NCBI GenBank assembly: GCA_940337035.1
Contig: OW679197.1
Span: forward strand, 56,441,903-56,505,902
Source: Agriotes lineatus
Taxonomy: Eukaryota > Arthropoda > Insecta > Coleoptera > Elateridae
Direction of reading: 5' to 3'
Length of the DNA: 64,000 nt
Below the pieces are notes generated by a model, which was not told the origin of the DNA, ran no database searches, and saw only the letters and a list, made by a program, of their open reading frames with translations. Position numbers and translations under genes: made by a program. Shown piece by piece: positions 12,375-22,332 of this stretch (positions within the stretch are counted from its first letter, which is position 1; every line of letters starts with the position of its first letter).

Positions 12375-15187
12375 ATGTTGGCTGCAACTGAAGTGAATAA
12401 TATGCAGGTGGCTACCGAGCTTCATTCTGAAGTCAATACACCTATAGTATATTATGAAGTAGCAAATGTCTTGCAGGCAAAGAAAAATATTATTACGAAA
12501 GACGTATTACAGGATTGTGAATTCGATGCGGTTCCAACATGTCATATAGACAGCACTACAAATACTAATAAAGATAGTGGGTTTATGGCAATTGAAAATT
12601 ATTTTCAATATAGGACACGACATAAGGAATTACATAACGATGATTGTCATATGCGAGACGACTTCGTATTAAACAACGTGGTCATACCAGAAATACCATT
12701 GATAACATATAAAGCAGGAAATGAGGATTGGGATGACGACAGTATTGTGGAGTCATCTGGAAGTGAATATGTTCCATCTGAAAACGATAATAATGATGAC
12801 TCAGATGATGAAGAAAGCTGGAAAGAACCAATCCCACATCAAAAAAGCAATATCCAGGAAGAGGAGTTAGAAAACCCCAAACCGATAAAAAAAATCGTTA
12901 ACAGACGCAATAATATGGATTGCACAGGTAAAGAATATTCCATTGCCATAGTTAACTCTTCGAAAGATGGCGCTACCGGGAAAAGAATCCGTGATAAGGT
13001 CCATTCATGCTATTTTTGTCATAAAAACTTAAAACAACTAGCAATACACTTTGAAAAAGTCCATAGCGATGAAAGTGAAGTTGCTAAACTGTTAGCTATG
13101 CCAAAAAACTGTAAGGAACGAAGAAATGGCTTTGGAAATTTACTTAAAATCGGAGATTACTATCATAATTGTGAAATTTTAATGAAAAAAGAAGGAGAAT
13201 TGATTTTAGTGAGAAGGCCCACTCCGCAAGAAAAAGTTTTATTGGACTACAATGATTATGGTCCTTGTCCAGACTGTTTGGGTTTTATGTTAAAAAAACA
13301 TATATGGCATCATTTAAAATACGGGTGTACCGCAAAAAAGATTAATGAAAGTGGTAGCATGCATCGAAAACCAATGTCCGAAAGTGCAGCTTTGATATCT
13401 CACACTTTTGGCGACAAACTTTCCAATCATTTTGTTTTTAATATTCTTACCAAGTTAAAAGAAGATAGGATTTCATTGGTATGTCGGCAAGATAATCTGA
13501 TTAAGCAGTTTGGTGCATTACAATTTGAGAAGTACCATATCACTCAGTGTGAACTTATACGGCAAACAATGCGACAGTTATCAAGATTGGTTTTGGAACT
13601 CAGGAGATTAGATCCAAGTAATTGCTGGCTTTCTCAATGGCTAAGACCAGACTGCTTCGATTTAATAATATCGGCGGTTAAAAATATATGCACAGTATGT
13701 TATCAAACAATAAATAGGCCACAGTTTTCAATTCCATCCTTAGCTCTAAAATTGGGGCACAGTCTAAGAAAATGTATTGCTATTGAAAGAGGAAATGCGT
13801 TGAGAAGAGGTGACCTACAACGAAATGAAAACTTAAGTTCGCTATTAACTATTATGGATTTGGAATGGACCATTAAAATATCATCTAATGCCCTTGCAAC
13901 ATTGCACACACGAAAAATTAATGCCACTGAATTACTACCTTTAACAGACGATCTTATTAAATTAAACAGTTTCCTTAACAGTGAAATGACAGCATGCAAA
14001 CAATTGCTGTTAACTTCTTCTTCTAAGACATACCAAAATTGGAGTCGATTGGCAGCAGTGGCACTATCCAAAATAGTGCTATTTAATAAAAGACGCTCTG
14101 GAGAAGCTTCAGAAATGACCTTGGAACAATATTCTTCACGACCAAATTGGACACAAAGTGGCACAGAGAAGTTTAGAAAGACATTATCTCCACTTGAACT
14201 CGAATTGGCATCTAGATTGACGCTGATTGAAATTGTTGGTAAACGTCATAGAAAGGTTAGTGTTTTACTCACTGATGATGTGAAACAAGTAATAGACTTG
14301 TTAATAAAAACTCGATCTGATGTATGTGTTTCTAAAGAAAATTCTTATATTTTTGCTAGAGGAAATGATTCTAAAGAACATATAAGAGGTCACGATTGTT
14401 TGAAAAAATTGTGCTCAGAAGCCGACCTGCAACAACCTGAACTAATAAATGGTACTCAATTAAGAAAGTATATAGCTACCGTGTGCCAAATATTTAATTT
14501 AACCGAGAATGAGAGTGAATGGTTAGCTCGTCATTTAGGGCACGACATAAGGGCGCACAGAGATTTTTATAGACTTCACGATTCATCTATTGAAATGACA
14601 AAAGTCAGCAGACTATTAATGGCAGTAGAGCATGGGGAGGCTAGTAAATTTCATGGAAAGAAGTTAAATGAAATAAATATAACTGGTAAGTAATCGAATT
14701 GAAGTGTCAACTCTAATTTAATGTACAATATTATTTTTATTCAGATTTGCCTGCGCTTGAGAACGAGGAGGAGGATAACGTAGAAGACAGTGACGGTGAA
14801 GAAAATAATCAAGAAAACAGTGCAGATGATACACAAGCTGCGGAAGATGTAATATCAACAATATCTTCAAATATCAGGAAAGCTAAACTCAATAGTGCTG
14901 TAACTAAAGCTAAACCCAACGAAGTTGTAACGAATAAAACAAAGTCAACTAGAAAGATCACAAAATGCGCACGTCAAGCTGCTACCAAGAGGCCATGGAG
15001 TGAACAAGAATCTGGTGCAGTAATATCATTCTTTAAGACGAATATAAAAGCATCAAAAATTCCAGGAAAAGTGCAATGCGAACAATGTATGGAATTACAT
15101 CGTAACGTTTTATCATCTAGATCATGGAAAGACATTAAATATTACGTCAAAAATTATGTAACTAAAACTAAACAGGGGAGAGCATAA
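12375..15187 (+). CDS. Crypton-type tyrosine recombinase with zinc-knuckle motifs, 2 exons, 917 aa
   Basis: Exon 1 is 12375-14685 and exon 2 is 14745-15187. The 59-bp intron (GTAAGT...TTCAG, phase 1) joins ...NIT to DLPALENEEE, giving 917 residues without a stop. The N terminus is acidic (about residues 115-150). Two Cys/His clusters follow: CYFCHKNLKQLAIHFEKVH at about residue 212 and CPDC...HIWHHLKYGC at about 298. The C-terminal half has the tyrosine recombinase boxes: a first Arg in RRSGEASEMTLEQY (about R573-R574), LRKYIAT (R697), LGHD (H723) and the nucleophile in HRDFY (Y732), nine residues after the His as in the phage integrase family. After another acidic linker, exon 2 encodes a KRPWSEQE...CEQCMELH...W segment that usually ends such proteins. 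The open reading frame suggests either a recent element or a domesticated gene. No clear termini were found, as expected for Cryptons. A poly-A signal lies at 15443-15448. Confidence 0.82.
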
Positions 15188-15442
15188 ATGTATTTATGTA
15201 CCTTTCAGTTGTATTTGTCGATGCATTTATCTCTATAAGGAATTATTTTTATTCGCAGCTTAGTTATATCTACCTATTTAGTATTTTTACAATGATATAC
15301 AATATTTAATCAATGTAAATTTTTAAAGCGTATATAAATTGTTTACTCAACATAAAACTTGTAAAATGTATGGAATGTTGCAAAATCACAAAATGAGAAG
15401 AAAATTGGCGTATTTGTCACAAAATCTACACCAAATTTTGAA

Positions 15443-15448
15443 AATAAA
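15443..15448 (+). promoter_or_regulatory. Candidate poly-A signal of the 917-aa recombinase gene
   Basis: AATAAA about 255 bases after the stop codon, in AT-rich DNA, so chance occurrence is possible. Confidence 0.4.
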
Positions 15449-15652
15449 AGAAAACGCTAGTCATATTGGATTATAATTTTCGTTTAATATGTATAGTTAT
15501 AGGTTTTTTATTTATTAATCACATTAAATTTGTCTAGTTTTTCGTGTAGGTGGTAAAGAGGTATAAAGAATGAAAAGGGTAGGTACTGGCAATTGAAGCA
15601 ATATATCCTTGTGATTTAGAATCTTGCCCATAACTCTACGTAACCTTAAAAT

Positions 15653-15653
<1 letters not shown>

Positions 15654-15713
<60 letters not shown>
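15654..15713. repeat. (CA)n microsatellite
   Basis: About 29 CA units in a row. Confidence 0.97.
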
Positions 15714-15715
<2 letters not shown>

Positions 15716-15958
15716 ACACACATTCGTCCATCAATTTTCCAAAATAATGGCATACTTATACACTCCAACCGTCAACCATTAACTATGACCTATATTCCTT
15801 TAGCAGGAGTGCATACCTTTCACATGGAGTGTATGTAAATTTTGATAAGTACAGCCATTTACTAGATAAAGTAGCAAGCTAACGCAATGACAAAATGTGA
15901 CTATGCCACAATTCAGGCCAGGGGGTAAATATGCCATAAAGATCGTCGGCGCCTGTAT

Positions 15959-15984
15959 GCGTGTGTGTGTGTGTGTGTGTGTGT
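15959..15984. repeat. (GT)n microsatellite
   Basis: About 12 GT units. Confidence 0.93.
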
Positions 15985-16157
15985 TGAGCCGACATATTTT
16001 TATAGTCGTATATGCAATCAAATATTTGGCAGTTACTTTTTTCCGAACAACTTATCTATGTATGTACATACACTGGGCTTTGAAACGGTATGTTTATATA
16101 TACAGGGTTTAACAACTAACCGTTCACATGAAGGGCTTTACAACATACTGTTTATCC

Positions 16158-16200
<43 letters not shown>
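16158..16200. repeat. (TA)n microsatellite
   Basis: About 21 TA units. Confidence 0.95.
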
Positions 16201-16202
<2 letters not shown>

Positions 16203-17040
16203 TACAGTAATGGTACAAAGCTGAACCACTCGAGGGTATTTGTATGCACAATGCTGAACCAGCCTGACGGACCTGAACCATATATGTGGTTCAAGTAGGT
16301 TTTGCTTTAATAAAAATTTATTTAAGCTAAAAAAATTATTAGCGTAATACTAGCTGCTTGCATCTCACTCGGCTTTGCCGGGTTAAAAAATCACCAGACG
16401 GTAGAAATTGCATGATTAAAATGGCTCAGGTTTGATAGATATATGTACTTTCAAGTTCGAGGGATGTGCGCATTAGGAATTGGCGCTGTTTTGAGTTCTG
16501 TATATAGTATATACTTTTTCCGATAAAGCTGAACCAATAGATTTGGCAATAGTGTATTTATGCTTTCGTTATTAAAAACCAGTCCAAAATAGTATGTTAA
16601 AGGACAAGTTTCATTAGGAAGATTTTGCAACACGAGTCCAAAGGAGGAGTGTATAAATGACTTAGATTAGACTCTGATAGTTGACGGAGTATAGAAGTGT
16701 TTTCTTAACTGCGGCCAGCTTTCTTTGTTTTAGCTTTTACTAAAGATGGCAGCCTAGCTGCCGAAATGCGTATTTAGGTTCTACTTAAATATTTTGGTGG
16801 TAAGGGGTTATTTCTTAGTTTTTAAATAACTTATGACACGAGTTTTTTATACTTCTTTTCTATTTTGTGCCTTTTGAACCCTTTTTTATAAATAAAATTT
16901 GACATATTTTGACATTTAAAACAAATGCTGTATAAACAAACTCATTTGGGTTTGTAGCACTGTAAACGAACCAAAATATAAAAATAGGTTTTTTGCAAAA
17001 TTATGAGAAACCGTCACATTTTCGAAAAAATGTTTTCAGA

Positions 17041-17460
17041 CAATAGTATATTACAGCACGAGTGGAGAAACTAAGTGTGGAACGACACACAAGTGAGTGA
17101 TTTAGTTTCCCACGAGTGTTTGTTTGTTAATGGACAAGGTCTAGGCATGCAGAGTACCAGGTACCTTAGACACCGACTGCTGTGGTCATTTGGTCAAAGT
17201 CCTATTTAGAATTTTGCCGAGACTAAGGAGTTTCAACCCTAGCAAGGGATCTTTTACATGCTACACATCGTAGTAACATGGGACTCACAGCTTTACATCA
17301 CTTCCGAATGATGGCATTCTGTAGAGGCTTTCATCTGCATTTTTTATTTTTGAAAACCTAACCGGGACCGGGAATCGAACTCGCGACCCTTAGATCAGTA
17401 GCCAGGATGCTTACCACTGAGCTACCGACCCCGGCCCCACGAGTGTTGTATAGTGCTTTG
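17041..17460. repeat. Hairpin repeat A, interrupted by a SINE
   Basis: The left part, CAATAGTATATTACAGCACG (17041-17060), and the right part ending GTTGTATAGTGC (about 17445-17456) are imperfect inverse copies. Between them the arms TTAGTTTC.CCAC can also pair. The SINE at 17121-17436 lies in the right arm, with the 11-bp duplication CCACGAGTGTT on both sides. Removing it restores a hairpin of about 100 bp whose outer end matches hairpin B at 19709. Confidence 0.6.
17121..17436 (-). mobile_element. tRNA-derived SINE with 11-bp target duplication
   Basis: On the minus strand the element begins with a tRNA-like head: GGTAGCTCAGTGGTAAG fits a pol III A box, and GCGAGTTCGATTCCCG fits a B box at normal spacing. 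A body of about 230 bp follows, then a short TGTT-like tail. The exact duplication CCACGAGTGTT flanks both sides (17110-17120 and 17437-17447), which proves insertion. The head is not an intact tRNA gene because no acceptor stem forms. Confidence 0.85.
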
Positions 17461-17630
17461 TTCAATCCTGCTATTAAAAATTCAATAAAACAAATTTTCA
17501 TTTTTATAATTGCAAAAACATTTAGAAGGCAGTTTTCGTTGTTATGGTTCTCATCAAACAAACAATTAATTTGTCAACAAATTATAATTTTTCATCCCAA
17601 AAGTGTGTGCCAGCCTTTTTCGTAGAGAAA

Positions 17631-19503
17631 ATGGAGGAATACAACGGTGTATTTGTACCAGATGACATTCTGGAAGAAACTAATGCAGTCACATTTTATC
17701 TACTCCCGCAAAAATCTAAAAACAGGCACGTCAAGGAGTTGGAAAAATTTCGGTCTTGGATGGAGAACAGAAACGTAAATGTTGTGATTGAAGAAGTAGT
17801 GGTTGCTTATTTCAATGGATTAATAGAAAAATACACTGCCCCTTCCTTATGGTCTACATTTTCGATGCTTAAATCCACCATATTGGTCTTTGAAGAAAAT
17901 AGACATAAGCAAGTAAGTTTCGTAGTTCGTAATTAATTTACCGGTTGTAATCATATATGTAATTTTGTAGGTTTAAGACCTTGTTCGCGATTTTAAAAAG
18001 TAATTCGAAAGGCTATCAACCTAAGAAAGCGAAGACATTTGATGAGAAAGAAGTGGAAAAGTTTCTAAATCAAGCTCCCGACAAGATTTACTTGCTAATG
18101 AAAATGGTTGTTGTGATGGCAGTTATGGGCGCCTGTAGGTGTGCCGAGTTAGTGAATCTTAAAACCACTGATATTGAAAATAAAGAATATATATTAGTTG
18201 TCAATATTATTAAGACATTATAAACCGCGTCCTTTTGTTGTGACTGGTGCTGAAGGAAATAATTTTAATTGTTTAGCGATATATCGAAAATATGCAGTGT
18301 TGCGTCCTAATACTCTTGGCGATGGAAGATTTTTCTTGAATTATCGATCAGTGAAATGTACAGAGTTATTCATTATAAATTACCCACCCCTTATCATCGT
18401 TATTATCGTCTATAGAAAAAAAAGTTTTAAATAAAAGTTGTGTGGTTATGACTGAATTTTGTTTAAATGCTATCAAAAGTACAGTGGCGTACAGGTTTAA
18501 GGGGATACAAAAAAGTAATATATTTTTTTAAATGGAACACCCTGTATATTATTAAATTTTTGGAATGATATTTTTTTCCTGATTTCAAAAATATATTATA
18601 TGTTACCCCTATATCATACCGTTTTTGAGTTATTAACCGTCGAATATCTTAGTTAAAGTAGTTACTGTAAATATGGAAAAGTTAACATTATTAACGTAAG
18701 CTATGAAAATGACAACTAATGTTTGATAAGTGACATTTATTTAATGAAATAATCAAAATGGTTTACAGTGAGGAAGAAAAAGTCCAAATATTTACTTGTT
18801 ATACTATACAAAATAATAATAAATAATAATATTCGACGTTTAATAACTCAAAAACGGTATAAGGTAGGGGTAACATATGGTATATTTTTGAAATCAGGAA
18901 AGAAAGATAATTCCAAAAATTTAATAATATACAGGGTGTTCCATTTAAAAAAATATATTACTTTTTTGTATCCCCTTAATTATGCACGCCACTGTACTTT
19001 TGATAGCATTTTAACAAAATTCAGTTATAACCACATAACTTTTATTTAAAACTTTTTTTTCTATAGACAATAATAACGATGATAAGGGGTGGGTAATTTA
19101 TAATGAATAACCCTGTACAGTTCAACCAGTGGGTATAAATACTTTATCCAAAATACCTAGATTAGTAGCAAGCTACCTGCAAATCAAGAATGTCGACCTA
19201 TATACAGGACATTGCTTTCGGCGGACATCGGCAACACTATTGGCGAATGCTGCTGCTGATATCCTGATCCTTAAAGGACACGGAGGTTGGCGTTCCTCAT
19301 CCATTGCTGAGAGCTATGTAGAAGAGTCAGTGACCAATACAATCGAGATAGCGAAAAAAATTATTACGGGAGATACTGGCAGCAGCACCAGCAAGAAAAT
19401 TTGCTTGGAAGTTGAACCCGAAGAGTCTGCGAAAAATCAATTCCCTGGTATTAATCAACCGATTTTTAACAATTGTAATGTTAACATTCATATTTATAAG
19501 TAA
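17631..19503 (+). pseudogene. Second tyrosine recombinase (Crypton-like), broken by frameshift and MITE
   Basis: The reading starts at ATG 17631 (an in-frame ATG at 17544 is also possible). A short intron, 17913-17977 if the TTAAG acceptor is used, precedes FAILKSNSKGYQPKKAKTF. The catalytic boxes are readable: GACRCAELVNLKTTDI holds the first Arg (near 18136), GHCFRRTSATLL the His-x-x-Arg (near 19215), and GHGGWRSSSIAESY the Trp and the Tyr nine residues later (near 19315). The N-terminal part (residues 1-95) has the helical core-binding look of the family. Two lesions are seen: a frame change near 18205-18215, and a 755-bp MITE at 18361-19115 placed inside the catalytic domain. Removing the MITE at its TA site leaves the flanking frame continuous. 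The family is distinct from the 917-residue recombinase, with no shared zinc motifs. It is widespread in arthropods as integrase-like proteins. Confidence 0.8.
18361..19115. mobile_element. 755-bp foldback MITE (Tc1/mariner-like) inside the recombinase gene
   Basis: The ends read CAGAGTTATTCATTATAAAT and its inverse, TAATGAATAACCCTG. The inverted arms extend for about 288 bp (18361-18648 and 18827-19115) with few mismatches. A TA dinucleotide flanks each end (18359-18360 and 19116-19117). Inside each arm is a second mariner-style end, CAGGGTGTTCCATTTAAA. The 180-bp loop holds an ATG at 18758 opening MVYSEEEKVQIFTCY, which looks like the first residues of a transposase. The element therefore appears to be an internal deletion of an autonomous transposon. 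Confidence 0.88.
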
Positions 19504-19708
19504 TATTGTTGCTGTGTATTAGTGTTATGAATAAAATTTGGTTGAATGTTCAGCTTATGTGTATTGACAAAACGAGTGAGTGAAAATTATTTCACCCACT
19601 GTTTTCGCTCACCCGTTGCTATGTAAATAGTTTCAATGGTCAAAACAAACTCTTTCACATTTTGTATCTAAGTAGGAAACAGTAATTTTCAATAACAGGA
19701 TTGAACAA

Positions 19709-19850
19709 TAGTATATTACAGCCCGAGATGGGAAGTGTTTCATTACTGTCGAGAGATTAGTTAGCTGATTGAGACGCGAAGCGTCGAAATCAGATATTAT
19801 CTCGAGACTAAGGAAACTTCCTGTCGAGGTTTGTATACTATTTTATTCGC
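19709..19850. repeat. Hairpin repeat B
   Basis: An imperfect palindrome of about 140 bp. The outer ends AATAGTATATTACA and TTTGTATACTATTTTATTCG pair. The arms continue through GAAGTGTTTC / GGAAACTTCC and CTGATT / AATCAG to the centre GACGCGAAGCGTC. It has no coding content. Confidence 0.8.
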
Positions 19851-20527
19851 AACCACTTTATTCTAAACAATAATTGGAAAAATTATTATATTATGATACG
19901 ACAGGTTGTAACGCGCATAAATGGATCAACGAGATTCCCAGTGTCCCTACCTACAGAGCGGTCGGAAATGTACGACTTCCCCCACTCAAATGAGGTCAGG
20001 AATGTTAACATTACATATATGGTTGCGAATAAAAATTGTTCCCCACCGCGACTTCCGCTGTAATTGCAACTACACCGCACTACAAAATCTGTAACAAATT
20101 TTCTCCATGAATTTATTCCTGGGGTTTACTAGGCCCAAATCAAAATGCAGAATTTACTGAAATCAGAATTGTATATCTTCTCCGGCAAACTGATACCAGT
20201 AACATAATCCTCGAGTAAATAAAAACTATAAATAACTTTGTATTAACTGTGGCAACGCTGGAATGGTTCAGAAGAATTCGTTCAACTACATAAAATTGTA
20301 TATTTTGGCTCAGGTTAGTGCGAAAAATATACTGGTTCAGCATGGTGTGGTTAATATGATAATATGAGTAATTTCAACTTCTTTATTTCTATGTATATGT
20401 TACAGATTCGGTTCTCCCACCCCATATATACACCCGAATATGCAATTCATTTTTTTCTATCTTTTCTACAAATAGCTGGAGCAGGATAGTATGGAATACC
20501 TAATGGTTCAGGTTTAATAGAAGGATG

Positions 20528-20559
<32 letters not shown>

Positions 20560-20560
20560 T
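19851..20560. other. Unassigned DNA with TGGTTCAG words
   Basis: No gene is seen. GGTTCAG-type words occur at 20263, 20311, 20333 and 20501, echoing those at 16220-16530 on the other side of the recombinase locus. Confidence 0.4.
20527..20560. repeat. (TA)n microsatellite
   Basis: About 15 TA units with one interruption near the right end. Confidence 0.93.
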
Positions 20561-20602
20561 ACTTTCAGGGTTTCGGTTGCAGTTAGGTTATTATACAGAG
20601 CT
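20561..20602 (+). repeat. 42-bp direct repeat, left copy
   Basis: The stretch starting ACTTTCAGGGTTTCGGTTGC recurs at 21525-21566 with a few differences. The copies are 964 bp apart and enclose hairpin C and a tRNA-like SINE. Confidence 0.8.
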
Positions 20603-20753
20603 AATAGTAGATTATGTTATTAGGAGTAAAAGTGATACTTTATGTGGCGAAGCTGAAGTTTATTTAACCGAACGTTAGTAAGGCAAATAATTCAGCTAAG
20701 CCACATAAAGTCACTTTTACTCCGAATAACATATACTATTTTATCCGCAAACG
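20603..20753. repeat. Hairpin repeat C
   Basis: The arms AGGAGTAAAAGTGA..CTTTATGTGG and CCACATAAAGTCACTTTTACTC pair over about 55 bp each. The centre is AACCGAACGTT. The outer ends are AATAGTAGATTATG on the left and CATATACTATTTTATCCGC on the right, matching the end motif of hairpins B, F, G and H. Confidence 0.82.
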
Positions 20754-20792
20754 TATTCAGGTAAATTTCATTAATATAAATTTTAAAAAAAA

Positions 20793-20869
20793 GGATGCAT
20801 CGGCCGGGAATCGAACCCAGGCCACCCGCGTGACAGGCGAACACCGTACCCCTGCGCCAACCTCTCTTG
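20793..20869 (-). mobile_element. tRNA-Asp-like SINE head or tRNA pseudogene
   Basis: The minus strand reads a tRNA-like fold with GGCGCAGGGGTA (A box), an anticodon loop CTGTCAC (GUC, Asp) on a five-pair stem TTCGC/GCGGG, and GGGTTCGATTCCCGG (T arm). It ends GGCCGATGCATCC and is followed at once by eight T, a pol III terminator. The 5' AGAGAGG does not pair with the 3' end, so the acceptor stem is missing and a functional tRNA is unlikely. No SINE tail or target duplication was identified. Confidence 0.6.
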
Positions 20870-21524
20870 TTCAAATAACTCGCTACTGTAATGATATATG
20901 AACATACTGAATCACCTGAGCTAATAGCACACGGCCACAGCAGCTGTCACACCATAAACCACGGCGACAGATGCTCCGATCCGCTGCTTAAAGGTTTATT
21001 TAAATTAAAACTTTTTCGTACTCTTTTTGAAAATAAAAACCGACCTACGATCTAAGTCTAAAAATTAGCAAAATTTTAAGCCATCATACAATTTAATCGG
21101 TCCAGTATCTTCAGAAGAGATAGCGAACAAACATAGAAAGAAAGAAAGAGGGCAACAATTTTGTGTGCTTAGGCAGATAAAGTACGCAAAAGTCGCTATT
21201 TTATCTGCTTAGGCAGATAAAGTGACACTTTTACCTTGTCAATAAGGACAAATAAGTTGTCATTTTTGTGACGTTTGCGGATAAATATATTTATATGCGT
21301 TCTGAGTATTCTACCTGTTCCGTAACATAAACCAAATAACGAATTATTTGAATAGAGAACGTTTGAATTTTACATTCGATTGGATTCATATTCAAACACA
21401 CCTAAGCGTGCCGAGAATTCTTCGTAAGTGGTAATGTGACGTTTATATCTATTTTAGAAGCAGTAGCTGACACTGCGAGATGCTTTCGGTGTAATTATTA
21501 TAAATTTTCGTAGCACTTTCAGCG

Positions 21525-21566
21525 TTTCGGTTGCAGTTAGGTTATTATACAGAACTAAATATATTG
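21525..21566 (+). repeat. 42-bp direct repeat, right copy
   Basis: Partner of 20561-20602. It shares TTTCGGTTGCAGTTAGGTTA and the following bases up to GAACTA. Confidence 0.8.
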
Positions 21567-21582
21567 ATAGGCGTTCTGTATA

Positions 21583-22126
21583 TATTTATCTACGACCACC
21601 ACTAAAAGTAGGCCTTTTAGCGCTAGCTTGTTTCACTAAAAGTGACGTTTTATTGTGTACCATGGTTAAAGAAATCAGCTGTTTACTTTTAGCCCATGTG
21701 CTAAAAGTGAAGTGAGGTTATAAAACTACAATTTCGAACTAGAAGTGAAGTTGTAAAGTTATTCTAGTTGCTTCTTGCATTACAAGTAAGGTGTTTTTGA
21801 AATACTTAAAGCGTTATGTAAACAATACAGTCAGATGTGGAGTATTAATAATTACATTTCGTAACTGACCCTGACTACTGTCATTCGCAAACGTTCGACC
21901 GCGCGGTATGGCCTACTGTTTATTATGACATAAATTAGAAGTGTCGTAGATGCAAACCTTTGTTAAATCGATATTTATGGATTAATAACAGTAAATTTAA
22001 GGTCGTAGATAAAATATTGTATGCAACGCGTTCTAAAAGTCGTTCGGCTTCGTTTCATAATTTTCATGTCTCGTGCATAAACGTCAACTTTTAGCACTTG
22101 TTGCATAAATAGCTATTATCTTACAG
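21583..22126. repeat. Inverted pair and hairpin repeat F
   Basis: TATTTATCTACGACC (21583-21597) is the inverse of GGTCGTAGATAAAAT (22001-22015), marking a 430-bp unit. From 22003 to about 22126 a second palindrome runs: GATAAAATATTGTATGCAAC on the left and GTTGCATAAATAGCTATTATC on the right, with CTAAAAGT/ACTTTTAG in the arms and CGTTCGGCTTCG near the middle. The arms also match CTAAAAGT words at 21603-21650. No coding content was found. Confidence 0.7.
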
Positions 22127-22179
22127 TAGCACCACAAGTGAGTTTTCATTATTTATACTACTGCATTGTTGGTAGCACT

Positions 22180-22290
22180 GTCAAGCTATGTCAAATTAGT
22201 AATTTTCAGGTTACGTTTTGCGTCAGTCTGTGTCAAATAACAAACAAAACCTAACATACGAACCTCGAATTTGACATAGACTGACAATAC
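22180..22290. repeat. Short hairpin related to 50080-50160
   Basis: GGTTACGTTTTGCGTCAGTC and the inverse AAACCTAACATACGAACCTCGAAT form an imperfect hairpin. The same words GGTTAGGTTTTGCGTCAGT and AACCTCAAATTTGA recur at 50090-50150, so this is a dispersed repeat. Confidence 0.6.
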
Positions 22291-22332
22291 ACTTCAGTAC
22301 TGCCAATACACATCAGTACTGTCAATCGTATA

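Larger units (their letters stand above)
15188..17040. other. Intergenic DNA rich in simple repeats
   Basis: It holds the 3' UTR of the recombinase gene (AATAAA at 15443) and several microsatellites. From about 16215 to 16530 the word GCTGAACCA or its inverse TGGTTCAG occurs repeatedly (16220, 16253, 16272, 16291, 16528), and it recurs at 20263-20510. At 16423 and 20501 the longer phrase GGYTCAGGTTTRATAGA is shared beside TA-rich runs. A dispersed repeat flanking the second recombinase locus is likely, but its ends were not defined. Confidence 0.45.
17457..19710. repeat. Inverted repeat pair bracketing the second recombinase gene
   Basis: TTGTTCAATCCTGCTATT (17458-17475) and AATAACAGGATTGAACAA (19692-19709) are inverse copies with one mismatch. 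They lie just outside the coding remnant, about 170 and 190 bp from its ends, and each touches a hairpin repeat (A and B). They may be the ends of the recombinase-carrying element, although Cryptons are not known for terminal inverted repeats. Confidence 0.6.

Noticed and set aside
13703..14164. 153-codon open frame on the minus strand
   Set aside because: Antisense shadow of the 917-residue recombinase; no domain.
17360..17436. Functional tRNA gene on the minus strand
   Set aside because: Has A and B boxes but no acceptor stem, and sits at the edge of a 316-bp unit with an 11-bp target duplication, so it is a SINE head.
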